A DNA stretch of 39,156 nt from Burkholderiales bacterium (GTDB lineage: Bacteria > Pseudomonadota > Gammaproteobacteria > Burkholderiales > Usitatibacteraceae): the NCBI GenBank assembly GCA_014378085.1, contig JACMOJ010000095.1:1-39156 (forward strand). The letters are read 5' to 3'. Within the stretch, counting starts at the first letter, position 1; every line of letters begins with the position of its first letter. The translations under genes and the position numbers were made by a program. Below the pieces are notes generated by a model. It saw only the letters and a list, made by a program, of their open reading frames with translations. It searched no databases and had not been told where the DNA came from. Shown here piece after piece: positions 23,979-31,614 of the stretch.

Positions 23979-25379
23979 CTAGCGAAGCCGCAACGGCAGC
24001 GGATAGGTCGCCGGACTTTCAAAACCATCCTTGTCATAGGCGACCACGCCAAAGATGTAATTATCCTTCGACACCGCGTCGACGGTCGCACGTGTGACCT
24101 TGCCGACATCTTTACTGTGCTGCCAAAACGGCGCGGTGGTTTCGCGCCAAACAAGTTTGTAGCCGGCTAGGTCAGGTTCGTTATTTGCCTTCCAACGAAT
24201 GGTGGTGTTGTTTTCAAGCTGGAAGGTTTCCATCTGCACCTCGGTCGGGCTCGCCGGGGCGAGCGCCAGTGTGGCGAGCGCAGCGGCATTCACACGAGTC
24301 ACCTTTGTCACGTAGTCGTAATCGACATAGTCGGGCAAATCGCCGAATTGTTTGCCGTTTTCAACGCGCGGGTTTTGGTGCTGGTGCTGCCAGTTTTCGA
24401 TGTATTCGGTCATGCGTAGTCCGGCGTAGCCGGCATCCAGAAACGGCGAGTGGTCGCCCCCGCGCAAGTAACGATCTCGACGATAGATGACTTCGACCTT
24501 GATATCCTTAATCCATTTGTCAGCCGCACTTTTTACATGGCGCGCGAGCTGGCGCGGCGCGAGATCGTTTTCGCCACCGCTGCGTAGCATCGTGATGACG
24601 TCATCAGGCAGATCTTTGACCGGCGGCACACCTTCGGCAAACAAACGCACACGATCCCGTACCACCGTACCGTCCGCGCCCTTGGTATTGCCGATGATGT
24701 CGTTGGTGATCATGCCGGCAATATTCATGCCCTTGGCCTTTGCCGCATTGGCAAACATGCGTGCGCCGACCAAGCCCTGCTCTTCACCGGCCACCGTCAT
24801 GAATATCAGCGTCGCGTCGAACTGATACTTCGACATCACACACGCAAGCTCCATCGAAGCCGCCGTGCCGGAGGCATCGTCGTTGGCGCCCGGCGCATCG
24901 GTCACACCATCGGTTGGTAGTGTGGGCATCGAATCGTAATGGCCGGAGACAACATAGATGCGGCCCTTCGATTCGGGCTGGCTACCGTGGAGTGTGGCGA
25001 CGACGTTGACCAACTCGGTGGGTTTGGCGATACGCGGTGAAACCGGTGCAATGTGATTATCAAACGCGACCTCAAGACGGCCACCAGTGGCTTTACTACA
25101 ATCGTCGAGTTCGCGTTTGATCCAGCGCCGTGCCGCACCGATGCCGCGTGTTTCACTTTCGGTTTCAGAAAGTGTGCTGCGGGTTCCAAACGCGGCGAGT
25201 TTTCGGATACGCGCTTCCAGCCGTTTCGCCGATACTTCGCTCAGCATCTTTTCAAAATCGGCCGGCTTGGTTGGTGTGAGCGGTGTGAGCGAGGTGGACG
25301 CGGTGGTTTGTGCAGCCGCCGCCGTTGCAATGACTGCCAGCAGTGCGGCGAGCGTAAGAGTTTGTTGTCGCTTATTCAT
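23979..25379 (-). CDS. Secreted M28-family aminopeptidase with C-terminal Fn3-like domain
   Basis: A 466-residue exported zinc peptidase. The signal peptide ends ATAAAAAQ. Di-zinc site residues are visible in order: His147 and Asp149 in VVSGHYDSMP, Asp167 or 168 in GANDDASG, and the catalytic and bridging glutamates in AGEEQGLVG (about 199-200). A later TEYIENWQHQH supplies histidine candidates. After about residue 380 a beta-rich segment (TIRWKANNEPDLAGYKLVWR, VVAYDKDGFES) resembles a fibronectin type III-like domain, common in secreted M28 enzymes. Its Shine-Dalgarno is buried in a perfect hairpin directly upstream. The DegP-like gene ends 33 bases upstream on the same strand, so the two may form an envelope-proteolysis operon. 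Confidence 0.9.
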   Translation of the reverse strand: MNKRQQTLTLAALLAVIATAAAAQTTASTSLTPLTPTKPADFEKMLSEVSAKRLEARIRKLAAFGTRSTLSETESETRGIGAARRWIKRELDDCSKATGGRLEVAFDNHIAPVSPRIAKPTELVNVVATLHGSQPESKGRIYVVSGHYDSMPTLPTDGVTDAPGANDDASGTAASMELACVMSKYQFDATLIFMTVAGEEQGLVGARMFANAAKAKGMNIAGMITNDIIGNTKGADGTVVRDRVRLFAEGVPPVKDLPDDVITMLRSGGENDLAPRQLARHVKSAADKWIKDIKVEVIYRRDRYLRGGDHSPFLDAGYAGLRMTEYIENWQHQHQNPRVENGKQFGDLPDYVDYDYVTKVTRVNAAALATLALAPASPTEVQMETFQLENNTTIRWKANNEPDLAGYKLVWRETTAPFWQHSKDVGKVTRATVDAVSKDNYIFGVVAYDKDGFESPATYPLPLRLR

Positions 25380-25380
25380 A

Positions 25381-25405
25381 TGTCCCCCTGAAAATTAGGG
25401 GGACA
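25381..25405 (-). promoter_or_regulatory. Perfect hairpin containing the M28 peptidase ribosome-binding site
   Basis: On the minus strand the sequence TGTCCCCCT-AATTTTC-AGGGGGACA ends one base before the ATG at 25379. The 9-bp stem is perfect, and the G-rich 3' arm is the only Shine-Dalgarno-like sequence for the gene. In the message the site would be paired, so translation could depend on melting or on ribosomes arriving from the upstream gene. It could alternatively act as a stem ending the DegP transcript, but no T-run follows. Confidence 0.65.
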
Positions 25406-25412
25406 GAATAGC

Positions 25413-26540
25413 TTAAACGCTCGGCCCGCTGCGACGATTCGCGTCAATAACCTTGATACGTTCGCGGCGCTCTTTGTCGTCGCGGACGATGGTAAGTTCT
25501 GCGACATTGCCCACGCCTACACGATCTAGCTCGGCCACAAACGTGGAGAAGGTATCCGTCGGCCGACCATTCACCGCAATGATCACGTCACCCAATTCGC
25601 CGGTGCGACGGGACAACGATTTTAGGTTTGCCGCCGCCGCCGGGCTGCCGCGTACCGTCGAGCTGATCACCACTCCCTTGATACCGTTACGCGCCACCAG
25701 ATAAGGGTCGATCACCTGAATACCAATGCTCGGGTAGGAGGCATAACCGCGCGCGATCAACTGCGGCACGACACGGTTGACGGTATCGACGGGTATCGCA
25801 AAACCCACGCCCGCCGAGGAGCCGGAAGCGGAGCGAATCTGTTGATTCACGCCGATCAAACGCCCCGCGCTATCGAGTAGCGGCCCGCCCGAGTTGCCGG
25901 GATTGATGGCGGCATCGGTTTGAATTCCCCCGGCAATTTCAACATATTGCTCCGTAGGCAAATAGCGATCCAAGGCGGAGATGATGCCAGCGGTAAGTGT
26001 GCGCGAGAGTCCAAACGGGTTACCGATCGCGATCACCGACTGCCCCACTTTCAAGTCACGCGACACGCCAATCGGCAAAGGTTTGATCCCGGCCGGAATG
26101 GTACTCAGCCTGACCACCGCAAGGTCGTACTCTGGCGAGGTGCCCACCACATCGGCTGGAATGGCGTCACGACTGTTGTCGAGTTTCACCAGCACCTTAT
26201 CCCGCCCGGCAACCACGTTTGCGACCACGTGGTGGTTCGTCACGATATTGCCGCGGCTGTCCCAGATGAAGCCAGAGCCGGCTCCCTGCGCAACACCCTC
26301 CTGCTCACCAAAAAAACCGCGGCGCACCCGCGTTTCGGTGGTGATGTAGGCGACCGACGGCGCGGCATTTTCAAACAAGGTAACTAACGCTTTTTCTTGC
26401 TCCATTAATCCGCCGCGTGGCGAGATCTGCCGAGGCTCCACCGCACGCTCACGCTGTGCCCAAAGAGATGGCGTGAAGGTGGCGAGTGAGCCCACGCTTG
26501 CCGCTGCGGCGGCGAGCATGATGACAGCAAATTTTTTCAT
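25413..26540 (-). CDS. DegP/HtrA-like serine protease with one PDZ domain
   Basis: A 375-residue periplasmic S1C-family protease. An N-terminal signal or anchor (VIMLAAAAASVGSLATF) is followed by the trypsin-like domain, with the catalytic triad His104 in TNHHVV, Asp139 in YDLAVVRL and Ser217 in INPGNSGGP. One PDZ domain follows from about residue 255 (YPSIGIQVIDPYLVARNGIKG through GDVIIAVNGRPTD). A single PDZ and an anchor-like N-terminus resemble DegS, but the loop sequence GFFGEQEGVAQGAGSGFI is also seen in DegQ-like enzymes, so I leave the symbol empty. A strong GGAGG precedes the ATG. It probably takes part in envelope protein quality control. Confidence 0.92.
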   Translation of the reverse strand: MKKFAVIMLAAAAASVGSLATFTPSLWAQRERAVEPRQISPRGGLMEQEKALVTLFENAAPSVAYITTETRVRRGFFGEQEGVAQGAGSGFIWDSRGNIVTNHHVVANVVAGRDKVLVKLDNSRDAIPADVVGTSPEYDLAVVRLSTIPAGIKPLPIGVSRDLKVGQSVIAIGNPFGLSRTLTAGIISALDRYLPTEQYVEIAGGIQTDAAINPGNSGGPLLDSAGRLIGVNQQIRSASGSSAGVGFAIPVDTVNRVVPQLIARGYASYPSIGIQVIDPYLVARNGIKGVVISSTVRGSPAAAANLKSLSRRTGELGDVIIAVNGRPTDTFSTFVAELDRVGVGNVAELTIVRDDKERRERIKVIDANRRSGPSV

Positions 26541-26630
26541 TGAGGGTACCTCCGGTGAACTTCCAATTCGATCGTAGATGCGGCCAAAGATTCCCGCATC
26601 AAGAGCCCGGCGCGCCGGTCATCTAAAAAG

Positions 26631-26678
26631 ACCGGTGCTTTGACCGGCGCTTTGACCCGTACTTGAACCGGTACCCCA
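26631..26678 (-). repeat. 12-bp tandem repeat, four units
   Basis: Plus-strand units are ACCGGTGCTTTG, ACCGGCGCTTTG, ACCCGTACTTGA and ACCGGTACCCCA. The array lies between the 3' end of the GNAT gene and the start of the DegP-like gene, about 90 bases upstream of the latter's ATG. Confidence 0.75.
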
Positions 26679-26684
26679 AATCGA

Positions 26685-27233
26685 CTAAATGGGCCTGACC
26701 AGCCGCAACTCCGCCGCCAATTCGCCGTCCGGCAGCTCACTCATGAGGCGCTCAACCACGTGCCAGCCATTGGTGCGGTAGAAGTTTCTCGCTGGCAAGT
26801 TGTCTTCGAAGACAAACAAATACATCTGCGAGAAATCGCGCACCCGCGCCCATGCTGCGCCGCGTTCCAGCAGCGCCGTGCCGACGCCCTGCCCCTTGAT
26901 GTGCGGCATTACATGGAGATTGTTTACGTAGGCACCGTGTACATTCACTTCGTCGAGCGCAGGGTCAACGCCTTCAATACATAAAAATCCCGCTGGCTCG
27001 TCATCCACGCGTGCCAAAAATATTTCGCCGTCACCCGCCGCTAGCGCTTCGACTTTCTTTCGCCAATGTGTGCGCCGTTCGCCATCCACCACATGATCAA
27101 GAAAGTGGTCGGACATGATGCCGCGATAGGCGGTCTTCCAGCTGGCGGCATGCAGCGGGGCGATCAGGCTGGCGATTTCGTCGGCGTTCATGCGCCAAAT
27201 TGTAAACCCACCCGCGCCTTTGCAACGGCGCAC
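26685..27233 (-). CDS. GNAT-family N-acetyltransferase
   Basis: A protein of up to 182 residues with a GNAT fold that would transfer an acetyl group from acetyl-CoA to an unknown amine. The N-terminal helix region LIAPLHAASWKTAYRGIMSD is typical of the family's opening. The acetyl-CoA loop is LHVMPHIKGQGVGTALLERG, matching Q/R-x-x-G-x-G/A. The last part, LYLFVFEDNLPARNFYRTNGW after a Met, is the family's beta5/alpha4 region. The start is uncertain: GTG 27233 keeps the first beta strand (FTIWRM), whereas ATG 27191 would remove it. No good Shine-Dalgarno supports either. Confidence 0.85.
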   Translation of the reverse strand: MRRCKGAGGFTIWRMNADEIASLIAPLHAASWKTAYRGIMSDHFLDHVVDGERRTHWRKKVEALAAGDGEIFLARVDDEPAGFLCIEGVDPALDEVNVHGAYVNNLHVMPHIKGQGVGTALLERGAAWARVRDFSQMYLFVFEDNLPARNFYRTNGWHVVERLMSELPDGELAAELRLVRPI

Positions 27234-27271
27234 CGGCTAGGCTAAAGCACGCCATTGCATTAATGCGGCGG

Positions 27272-28129
27272 CTATCCCGCTTTCGACTGGCGCGCCAAGA
27301 AACTTACGATCGCAGACCGCGCGGCAGGCTCGTTTAGTGATGGGGCATGTCCCCGGTTCGCGATTGTGACCGCCGCCGCATCCGGCAGCGAGGTGGTCAT
27401 TTCGACCATCGTCGCATCAGACAAGATATCTGAGTGTCCGCCACGAATGACCAACAGCGGACGTGCAGGCATTGTCTTAAATAGTGGCCAGAGATTTGTC
27501 GCGGCATTTCCGGCCGCGAGGCCGACGGCAATTCCGGGGTCGTAGTCGAGCACGGGCCGACCGCCCTTTTGAATGTATACATCCTGCGCCATCGTCCGCC
27601 AATCGGTACGGGTGTAGTCCGGAAATGCAGCACCATTGACCAAGGCGGTTTGATTGATGGCCTCGTCCCATGTTTCCACCAGCGCACTTTTGCCGACGTA
27701 GGATGCAATTCTCGCGAGCCCTGCGGATTCAACAATCGGTCCGACATCGTTGAGGACAATCGCAGAAATGCGCTCAGGGTAGGTCGCCATCATCAAAATC
27801 GCCATCAGGCCACCCAAGGAAGTGCCGACAATATGCACCTGTGACAATCTGAATTCATCAATGAGCGTGCGCATATCTTGTACATAGCGGTCCGGACGGT
27901 AGTGCAATGGATCTTTGTCCCGTTGGGAGCGTCCTCGGCCACGTTGATCCGGACAAATCACTCGATAACTTGCGCACAGCTCGCTGGCGAGCCCGTCGAA
28001 GTCCTTGCTGTTCCGCGTGAGCCCAGGCAGACATAAAACAACTGGGCTATTCTCGCTTGGTCCCGGATAGTCACGTGCATACAGACGCAGTCCGTCGTCG
28101 CTCTCAAAAAACACATCGACATAGTTCAT
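27272..28129 (-). CDS. Alpha/beta-fold hydrolase, divergent from tetR
   Basis: A 285-residue cytosolic alpha/beta hydrolase. The oxyanion region is VVLCLPGLTRNSKDF, the nucleophile elbow is GTSLGG with Ser104, the acid candidate is in VIRGGHSDILSD, and the histidine is in ANRGHAPSLNEP. The segment DQRGRGRSQRDKDPLHYRP is typical of the branch that includes haloalkane dehalogenase-like hydrolases and 3-oxoadipate enol-lactonase-like proteins. The substrate cannot be fixed. It is transcribed divergently from a TetR-family regulator with only 68 bases between starts, so it is the regulator's likeliest local target. Given the depolymerase locus nearby, an oligo-ester hydrolase role is possible but speculative. 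Confidence 0.87.
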   Translation of the reverse strand: MNYVDVFFESDDGLRLYARDYPGPSENSPVVLCLPGLTRNSKDFDGLASELCASYRVICPDQRGRGRSQRDKDPLHYRPDRYVQDMRTLIDEFRLSQVHIVGTSLGGLMAILMMATYPERISAIVLNDVGPIVESAGLARIASYVGKSALVETWDEAINQTALVNGAAFPDYTRTDWRTMAQDVYIQKGGRPVLDYDPGIAVGLAAGNAATNLWPLFKTMPARPLLVIRGGHSDILSDATMVEMTTSLPDAAAVTIANRGHAPSLNEPAARSAIVSFLARQSKAG

Positions 28130-28197
28130 TGTTGCTATCCAATCGAATTAGAATGACTTGCACACTACGCACTTCTAGGAAAGTGAAACTGGCAAAC

Positions 28198-29013
28198 ATG
28201 TCGCCGCCCGCCGCCCAACCTCGCCCCAAGTCCGAGACGCCCGCCAAGGCCGCCACGCCAAAGCGCGCGACGGTTGGCCGCCCGCGTAAAAATGCCGGAA
28301 CAGTCGTCGCGGCAGATCGCATCCTTGACGCAGCCGAAGACTTGTTCTCCAAACGCGGATACGACGGCGTCACGCTGCGCGAAGTGGCGGAAATGGCCAA
28401 CGTCGATTCGGCGCTGGCGCACTATTACTTTTCGACCAAGCAGGGACTGTTTGACGCAGTATTGGAACGACGCGCAGAGCTGGTTTTTTCCGAACGCATG
28501 AAAGCATTTGACGACTACGAAGCGTCGGCTGGCAGCAATATCACGGTAGAAGGTGCCGTTGCGGCGTTCGTGCTGCCGCTGTTGGAACGCGCCCGGCTTG
28601 GGGACACTGGCTGGAAGAACTACTTCCGGCTGATCGCGCTGGTCAACAACGATGCCTCGCATGTTGCACTGTCGATCATGTCCTACTTTGACCCACTGGT
28701 GCATCGGTTGATTTTGTTGGTCAAACGTGCGCTGCCTGGTGCCAAAGAAGAAGAATTGTTTTGGTGTTTTCATTTCCTGACGGGTTCACTCACACTCGCG
28801 TTATCTCGTACCGGACGCCTCGACCGTGTAAGTGGCGGGCGATGCCGGTCCGACGACCTCGCCTCAATAGAGCCGCGTATGGTTGAGTACTGTGCAGCGG
28901 GGTTTCGCCAGTTGTGTCAGGAACGCAGGCACACCGGCAAAAACGCTGGCGACGCGCAATCAAACAAATCACGCGCCGCCAGTTGCGCCAAAGCCAAATC
29001 CGTGCAGCGTTAG
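28198..29013 (+). CDS. TetR/AcrR-family transcriptional regulator
   Basis: A 271-residue predicted repressor. The start at ATG 28198 gives a Pro/Ala/Lys-rich tail with a GRPRKNA segment, then the TetR helix-turn-helix at about residues 41-88 (RILDAAEDLFSKRGYDGVTL and REVAEMANVDSALAHYYFST, then KQGLFDAVL). The C-terminal ligand domain is variable, as usual for the family, and ends in a Ser/Lys/Ala-rich stretch. Upstream in-frame Met codons at 28057 and 28153 give unlikely extensions. AGGAAAG lies 14 bases before the chosen ATG. It is divergent from an alpha/beta hydrolase. Its stop codon overlaps that of the convergent TonB-dependent receptor gene. Confidence 0.9.
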   Translation: MSPPAAQPRPKSETPAKAATPKRATVGRPRKNAGTVVAADRILDAAEDLFSKRGYDGVTLREVAEMANVDSALAHYYFSTKQGLFDAVLERRAELVFSERMKAFDDYEASAGSNITVEGAVAAFVLPLLERARLGDTGWKNYFRLIALVNNDASHVALSIMSYFDPLVHRLILLVKRALPGAKEEELFWCFHFLTGSLTLALSRTGRLDRVSGGRCRSDDLASIEPRMVEYCAAGFRQLCQERRHTGKNAGDAQSNKSRAASCAKAKSVQR

Positions 29014-31355
29014 AACTTGACGGTAACGGATGCTTTCACAGTCCGTGGATCGCCGTAAAACGCCGTTATCGTGTTGGAGAATGCACCGAACAAATAACCG
29101 GCTGTCTTGTAGCGCTTGTCGGTCAGGTTGCGGCCGTTCAACGCGACTTGCAAGTTGCGATCACGGCTTGTCCAAACCAGACCTGCATCCCACACTGAGT
29201 AGGACTCCTGTGCGATCAGTTGTGCCCCCGCCACGTTTGCGTCCAGCGCGGCAATGCCGGTCGGCTTCACGATTTCGCCCTGATAGACCTTGCTCTTGTA
29301 CGAGAAGCTGTTCGATAACGAAAGCGTGCCGCTTCTGCCCATCACGGGCATCGCCCAATCGTATGTGGCGGTGAGATTAGCCGACTGTTTTGGCGTGTTT
29401 TGGAACTCGGCAGAGTTAGCGATATTAACAAGGGTATTTGTGAGCGGATTAGCGACCAGCCACTCTTTGTATTTCGCATCAATAAAGCTCAACATGCCGG
29501 TAAGTCGGAACGCATCGGTGACACGCGCGGTTGCCTCTAACTCAAGACCGGTGATCTTCGCCTTACCCGCGTTTGTCAACGTGCCTGCAAAGTTAGTGAC
29601 CGCCCCGGCGGAGTTAAACACCGGCGCCGAACCAGGAATTTGCACGTTGGTGTAGTCAGTGGTGAACACTGCGACGTTGGTCTGCATGCGGCCGTTGTTA
29701 AACGCCGACTTAAGGCCAAGCTCGAAGGTTTTCACTATCTCGGGTTCGACGCCGCGACGTTGCGCTAAGGATGATGGGCTGGTGGGTAGGCCGCCCAGAC
29801 TCATGCGGGGGTCGAATGATCCGCCCTTAAACCCTTCCGAGTACGTGCCGTACAAATTTTGATCGGCCGCAAACTTCCAGCCGAAGCCGACTTTGGGGGT
29901 GAACTTGGTATCGGTTCGGCTAAGGTCGCTCTTGGTCAGGTCTGTCTGCGCTGCGCCCGGGAATGGGATCGCAGCAGGGTTACCAAGCGTTGGCGAACCT
30001 GCAAGCCCAAAATAGGTGCGTCTGAAGACCCGCGCTTCACGTTTGTCACTGGTCTGACGTCCACCGATGGTCACATTGAATGTGTTCGACACGTTGTAGG
30101 TCGCGTCGGCAAATGCCGCCCATGTCTTGGTGTCAAAATCCCCTAACGTATAAATGGAAATGCCGCCCAGAAGGTTGGCGAGCGCATCGAACTCCGCAAA
30201 CGCATTTGCCTTCATGAAAAACACACCAGCAACCCCCTGCCACTTGTTACCGGTATAGGTGAATTGCAGTTCCTGACTGTCTTGTTTGTTGCGATAAAAG
30301 GCTGGCGCTTCAAACAACGCGGTATTCAACGAGTCGAAATCAATCGGCGCGACAGAATCATCAGCGCGATGGGAGGCGATGGCTTTCACCGACAAGTTGT
30401 CCGTGAGCGCTAAATCCATCAGTAGCGATTGGCCCCAAGTCTTGACCTGCTGGGGTTTGCCAAGCACGCTGTAAAGGTTGGCGCGGGTATCGTAATTGCC
30501 ACCAAGCACCGGCTCGTTGCCGGGCGCCACGCCGGGCGTGAGACGATAGCCCTGCTTCGGCGAAGAATCATCGATCGTGCGGTCGGCCGCGAAGCGGATA
30601 AACAACGAACTGTTCGGCGTGAACTCGGCACTAATACGGCCGGCGGTAACGTCTTTGTTGTAGTTGTCTCTACCGTTCACCACATTCTTGCCAAAACCAT
30701 CGCGATTGAACGTCGCAATCGTACCGCCGATTTTGAAGGCGTCGGTGAGCGGTGTGCTGGCGCGAACAACGAAATCGCGCTGGTTATAGGAGCCTGCCGT
30801 AGCTTTGACACTAAACTCGGTCTTGTCTGCCAATTTGCGCGTCACATACTTAACCGCACCACCGATGGTGTTTCGCCCATACAACGTGCCCTGTGGCCCA
30901 CGCAAAACTTCGATACGCTCTAGGTCGTAGATGTCCGTCAGCGCGCCCTGGGGTCGGGAGAGATAGATATCGTCAAGATAAATACCGACACCTTGCTCAA
31001 AACCGGGCAGCGGATCTTGCTGGCCAATGCCGCGAATAAACGCGGTGAGTGTCGTGTTGGTCGCGCGCGAAGCCTTGAGCGTTGTGTTGGGAACAATATC
31101 GGCAATCGCGGTCACATCGGGAATTCCGGCCTTATCCAAAAACCCGCCAGAAATCGCGGTCACCGCACCGGGCACATCTTGCAGTAGCTCCTCGCGACGG
31201 CGCGCGGTCACGACAATACTCTCGACTTTGCCGTCGTCGACTTTTTCAGCGGAGGCTGTGGCGGCGGGCTTTGGTGCGGGCGCCTGTTGCGCGTAGGCGT
31301 TGCCTGCAGTCGCAAACAGAGCGGCGATGGCGACGCTCATATACTTCTTCTTCAT
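29010..31355 (-). CDS. TonB-dependent outer-membrane receptor
   Basis: A 781-residue beta-barrel receptor with no assignable substrate. The start at ATG 31355 follows GGAGAAG and gives MKKKYMSVAIAALFATAGNA, a clean signal peptide. The longer frame to 31469 is polar and repeat-encoded. The TonB box-like ESIVVTARRREE is followed by a plug domain with DVPGAVTAISG, IRGIGQQD, VGIYLDDIYLSRPQG and IEVLRGPQGTLYGRNTIGGAV. The barrel ends in the expected aromatic-terminal strand (TVKASVTVKF). Receptors with this plug type occur widely outside siderophore uptake. It is divergent from the Liv-type binding protein gene, with a possible operator between them. Confidence 0.93.
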   Translation of the reverse strand: MKKKYMSVAIAALFATAGNAYAQQAPAPKPAATASAEKVDDGKVESIVVTARRREELLQDVPGAVTAISGGFLDKAGIPDVTAIADIVPNTTLKASRATNTTLTAFIRGIGQQDPLPGFEQGVGIYLDDIYLSRPQGALTDIYDLERIEVLRGPQGTLYGRNTIGGAVKYVTRKLADKTEFSVKATAGSYNQRDFVVRASTPLTDAFKIGGTIATFNRDGFGKNVVNGRDNYNKDVTAGRISAEFTPNSSLFIRFAADRTIDDSSPKQGYRLTPGVAPGNEPVLGGNYDTRANLYSVLGKPQQVKTWGQSLLMDLALTDNLSVKAIASHRADDSVAPIDFDSLNTALFEAPAFYRNKQDSQELQFTYTGNKWQGVAGVFFMKANAFAEFDALANLLGGISIYTLGDFDTKTWAAFADATYNVSNTFNVTIGGRQTSDKREARVFRRTYFGLAGSPTLGNPAAIPFPGAAQTDLTKSDLSRTDTKFTPKVGFGWKFAADQNLYGTYSEGFKGGSFDPRMSLGGLPTSPSSLAQRRGVEPEIVKTFELGLKSAFNNGRMQTNVAVFTTDYTNVQIPGSAPVFNSAGAVTNFAGTLTNAGKAKITGLELEATARVTDAFRLTGMLSFIDAKYKEWLVANPLTNTLVNIANSAEFQNTPKQSANLTATYDWAMPVMGRSGTLSLSNSFSYKSKVYQGEIVKPTGIAALDANVAGAQLIAQESYSVWDAGLVWTSRDRNLQVALNGRNLTDKRYKTAGYLFGAFSNTITAFYGDPRTVKASVTVKF

Positions 31356-31422
31356 GGGTAACTTCTCCGGGTGGTTTATTGTTTGCCGTAACGGTTGGCG
31401 TTGATCGGGATGCGTGTTTAGG

Positions 31423-31462
31423 TTTTGGCTTGCGCTTGTGGTCTTGCGCTTTTGGTCTTGCG
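31423..31462 (+). repeat. 14-bp tandem repeat, about three units
   Basis: Units read TTTTGGCTTGCGC (one base short), TTGTGGTCTTGCGC and TTTTGGTCTTGCG. They lie about 70 bases upstream of the TonB receptor ATG on the opposite strand. Confidence 0.75.
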
Positions 31463-31488
31463 TACCCACACGTTCTATCGGTAAAATT

Positions 31489-31508
31489 CATTAGTTGGTG
31501 AATTAATG
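31489..31508. promoter_or_regulatory. Possible TetR-type operator
   Basis: CATTAGTT-GGTG-AATTAATG is a 20-base imperfect palindrome with one mismatch between its 8-base arms. Size and A/T-rich arms fit operators of TetR-family repressors. It lies between the divergent TonB receptor and Liv-type operon. The short gap before the nearby tetR gene contains similar pieces (TTCATTGTTG at 28125 and GAATTAGAATGA at 28145) but not the intact palindrome. Confidence 0.35.
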
Positions 31509-31614
31509 ATAACAAACACGCATCTGCGATGCAAGGCACTTTCATGATGCGACGCAAGGCACGTCCGTGCTGCACCGCAACAACACTTCGCAACAATTGA
31601 TCGGCGGTACGTTT

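Larger units (their letters stand above)
31356..31614. other. Divergent control region between TonB receptor and Liv-type operon
   Basis: This 259-base gap contains a 14-bp tandem array (31423-31462), an A/T-rich imperfect palindrome (31489-31508), and a direct repeat GCGAYGCAAGGCAC at 31526-31539 and 31549-31562 (23-base spacing). It should hold the promoters for both flanking transcription units. Confidence 0.55.

Noticed and set aside
28165..28773. 202-codon minus-strand frame opposite tetR
   Set aside because: The TetR helix-turn-helix on the other strand is unmistakable. The antisense frame has no recognisable content.
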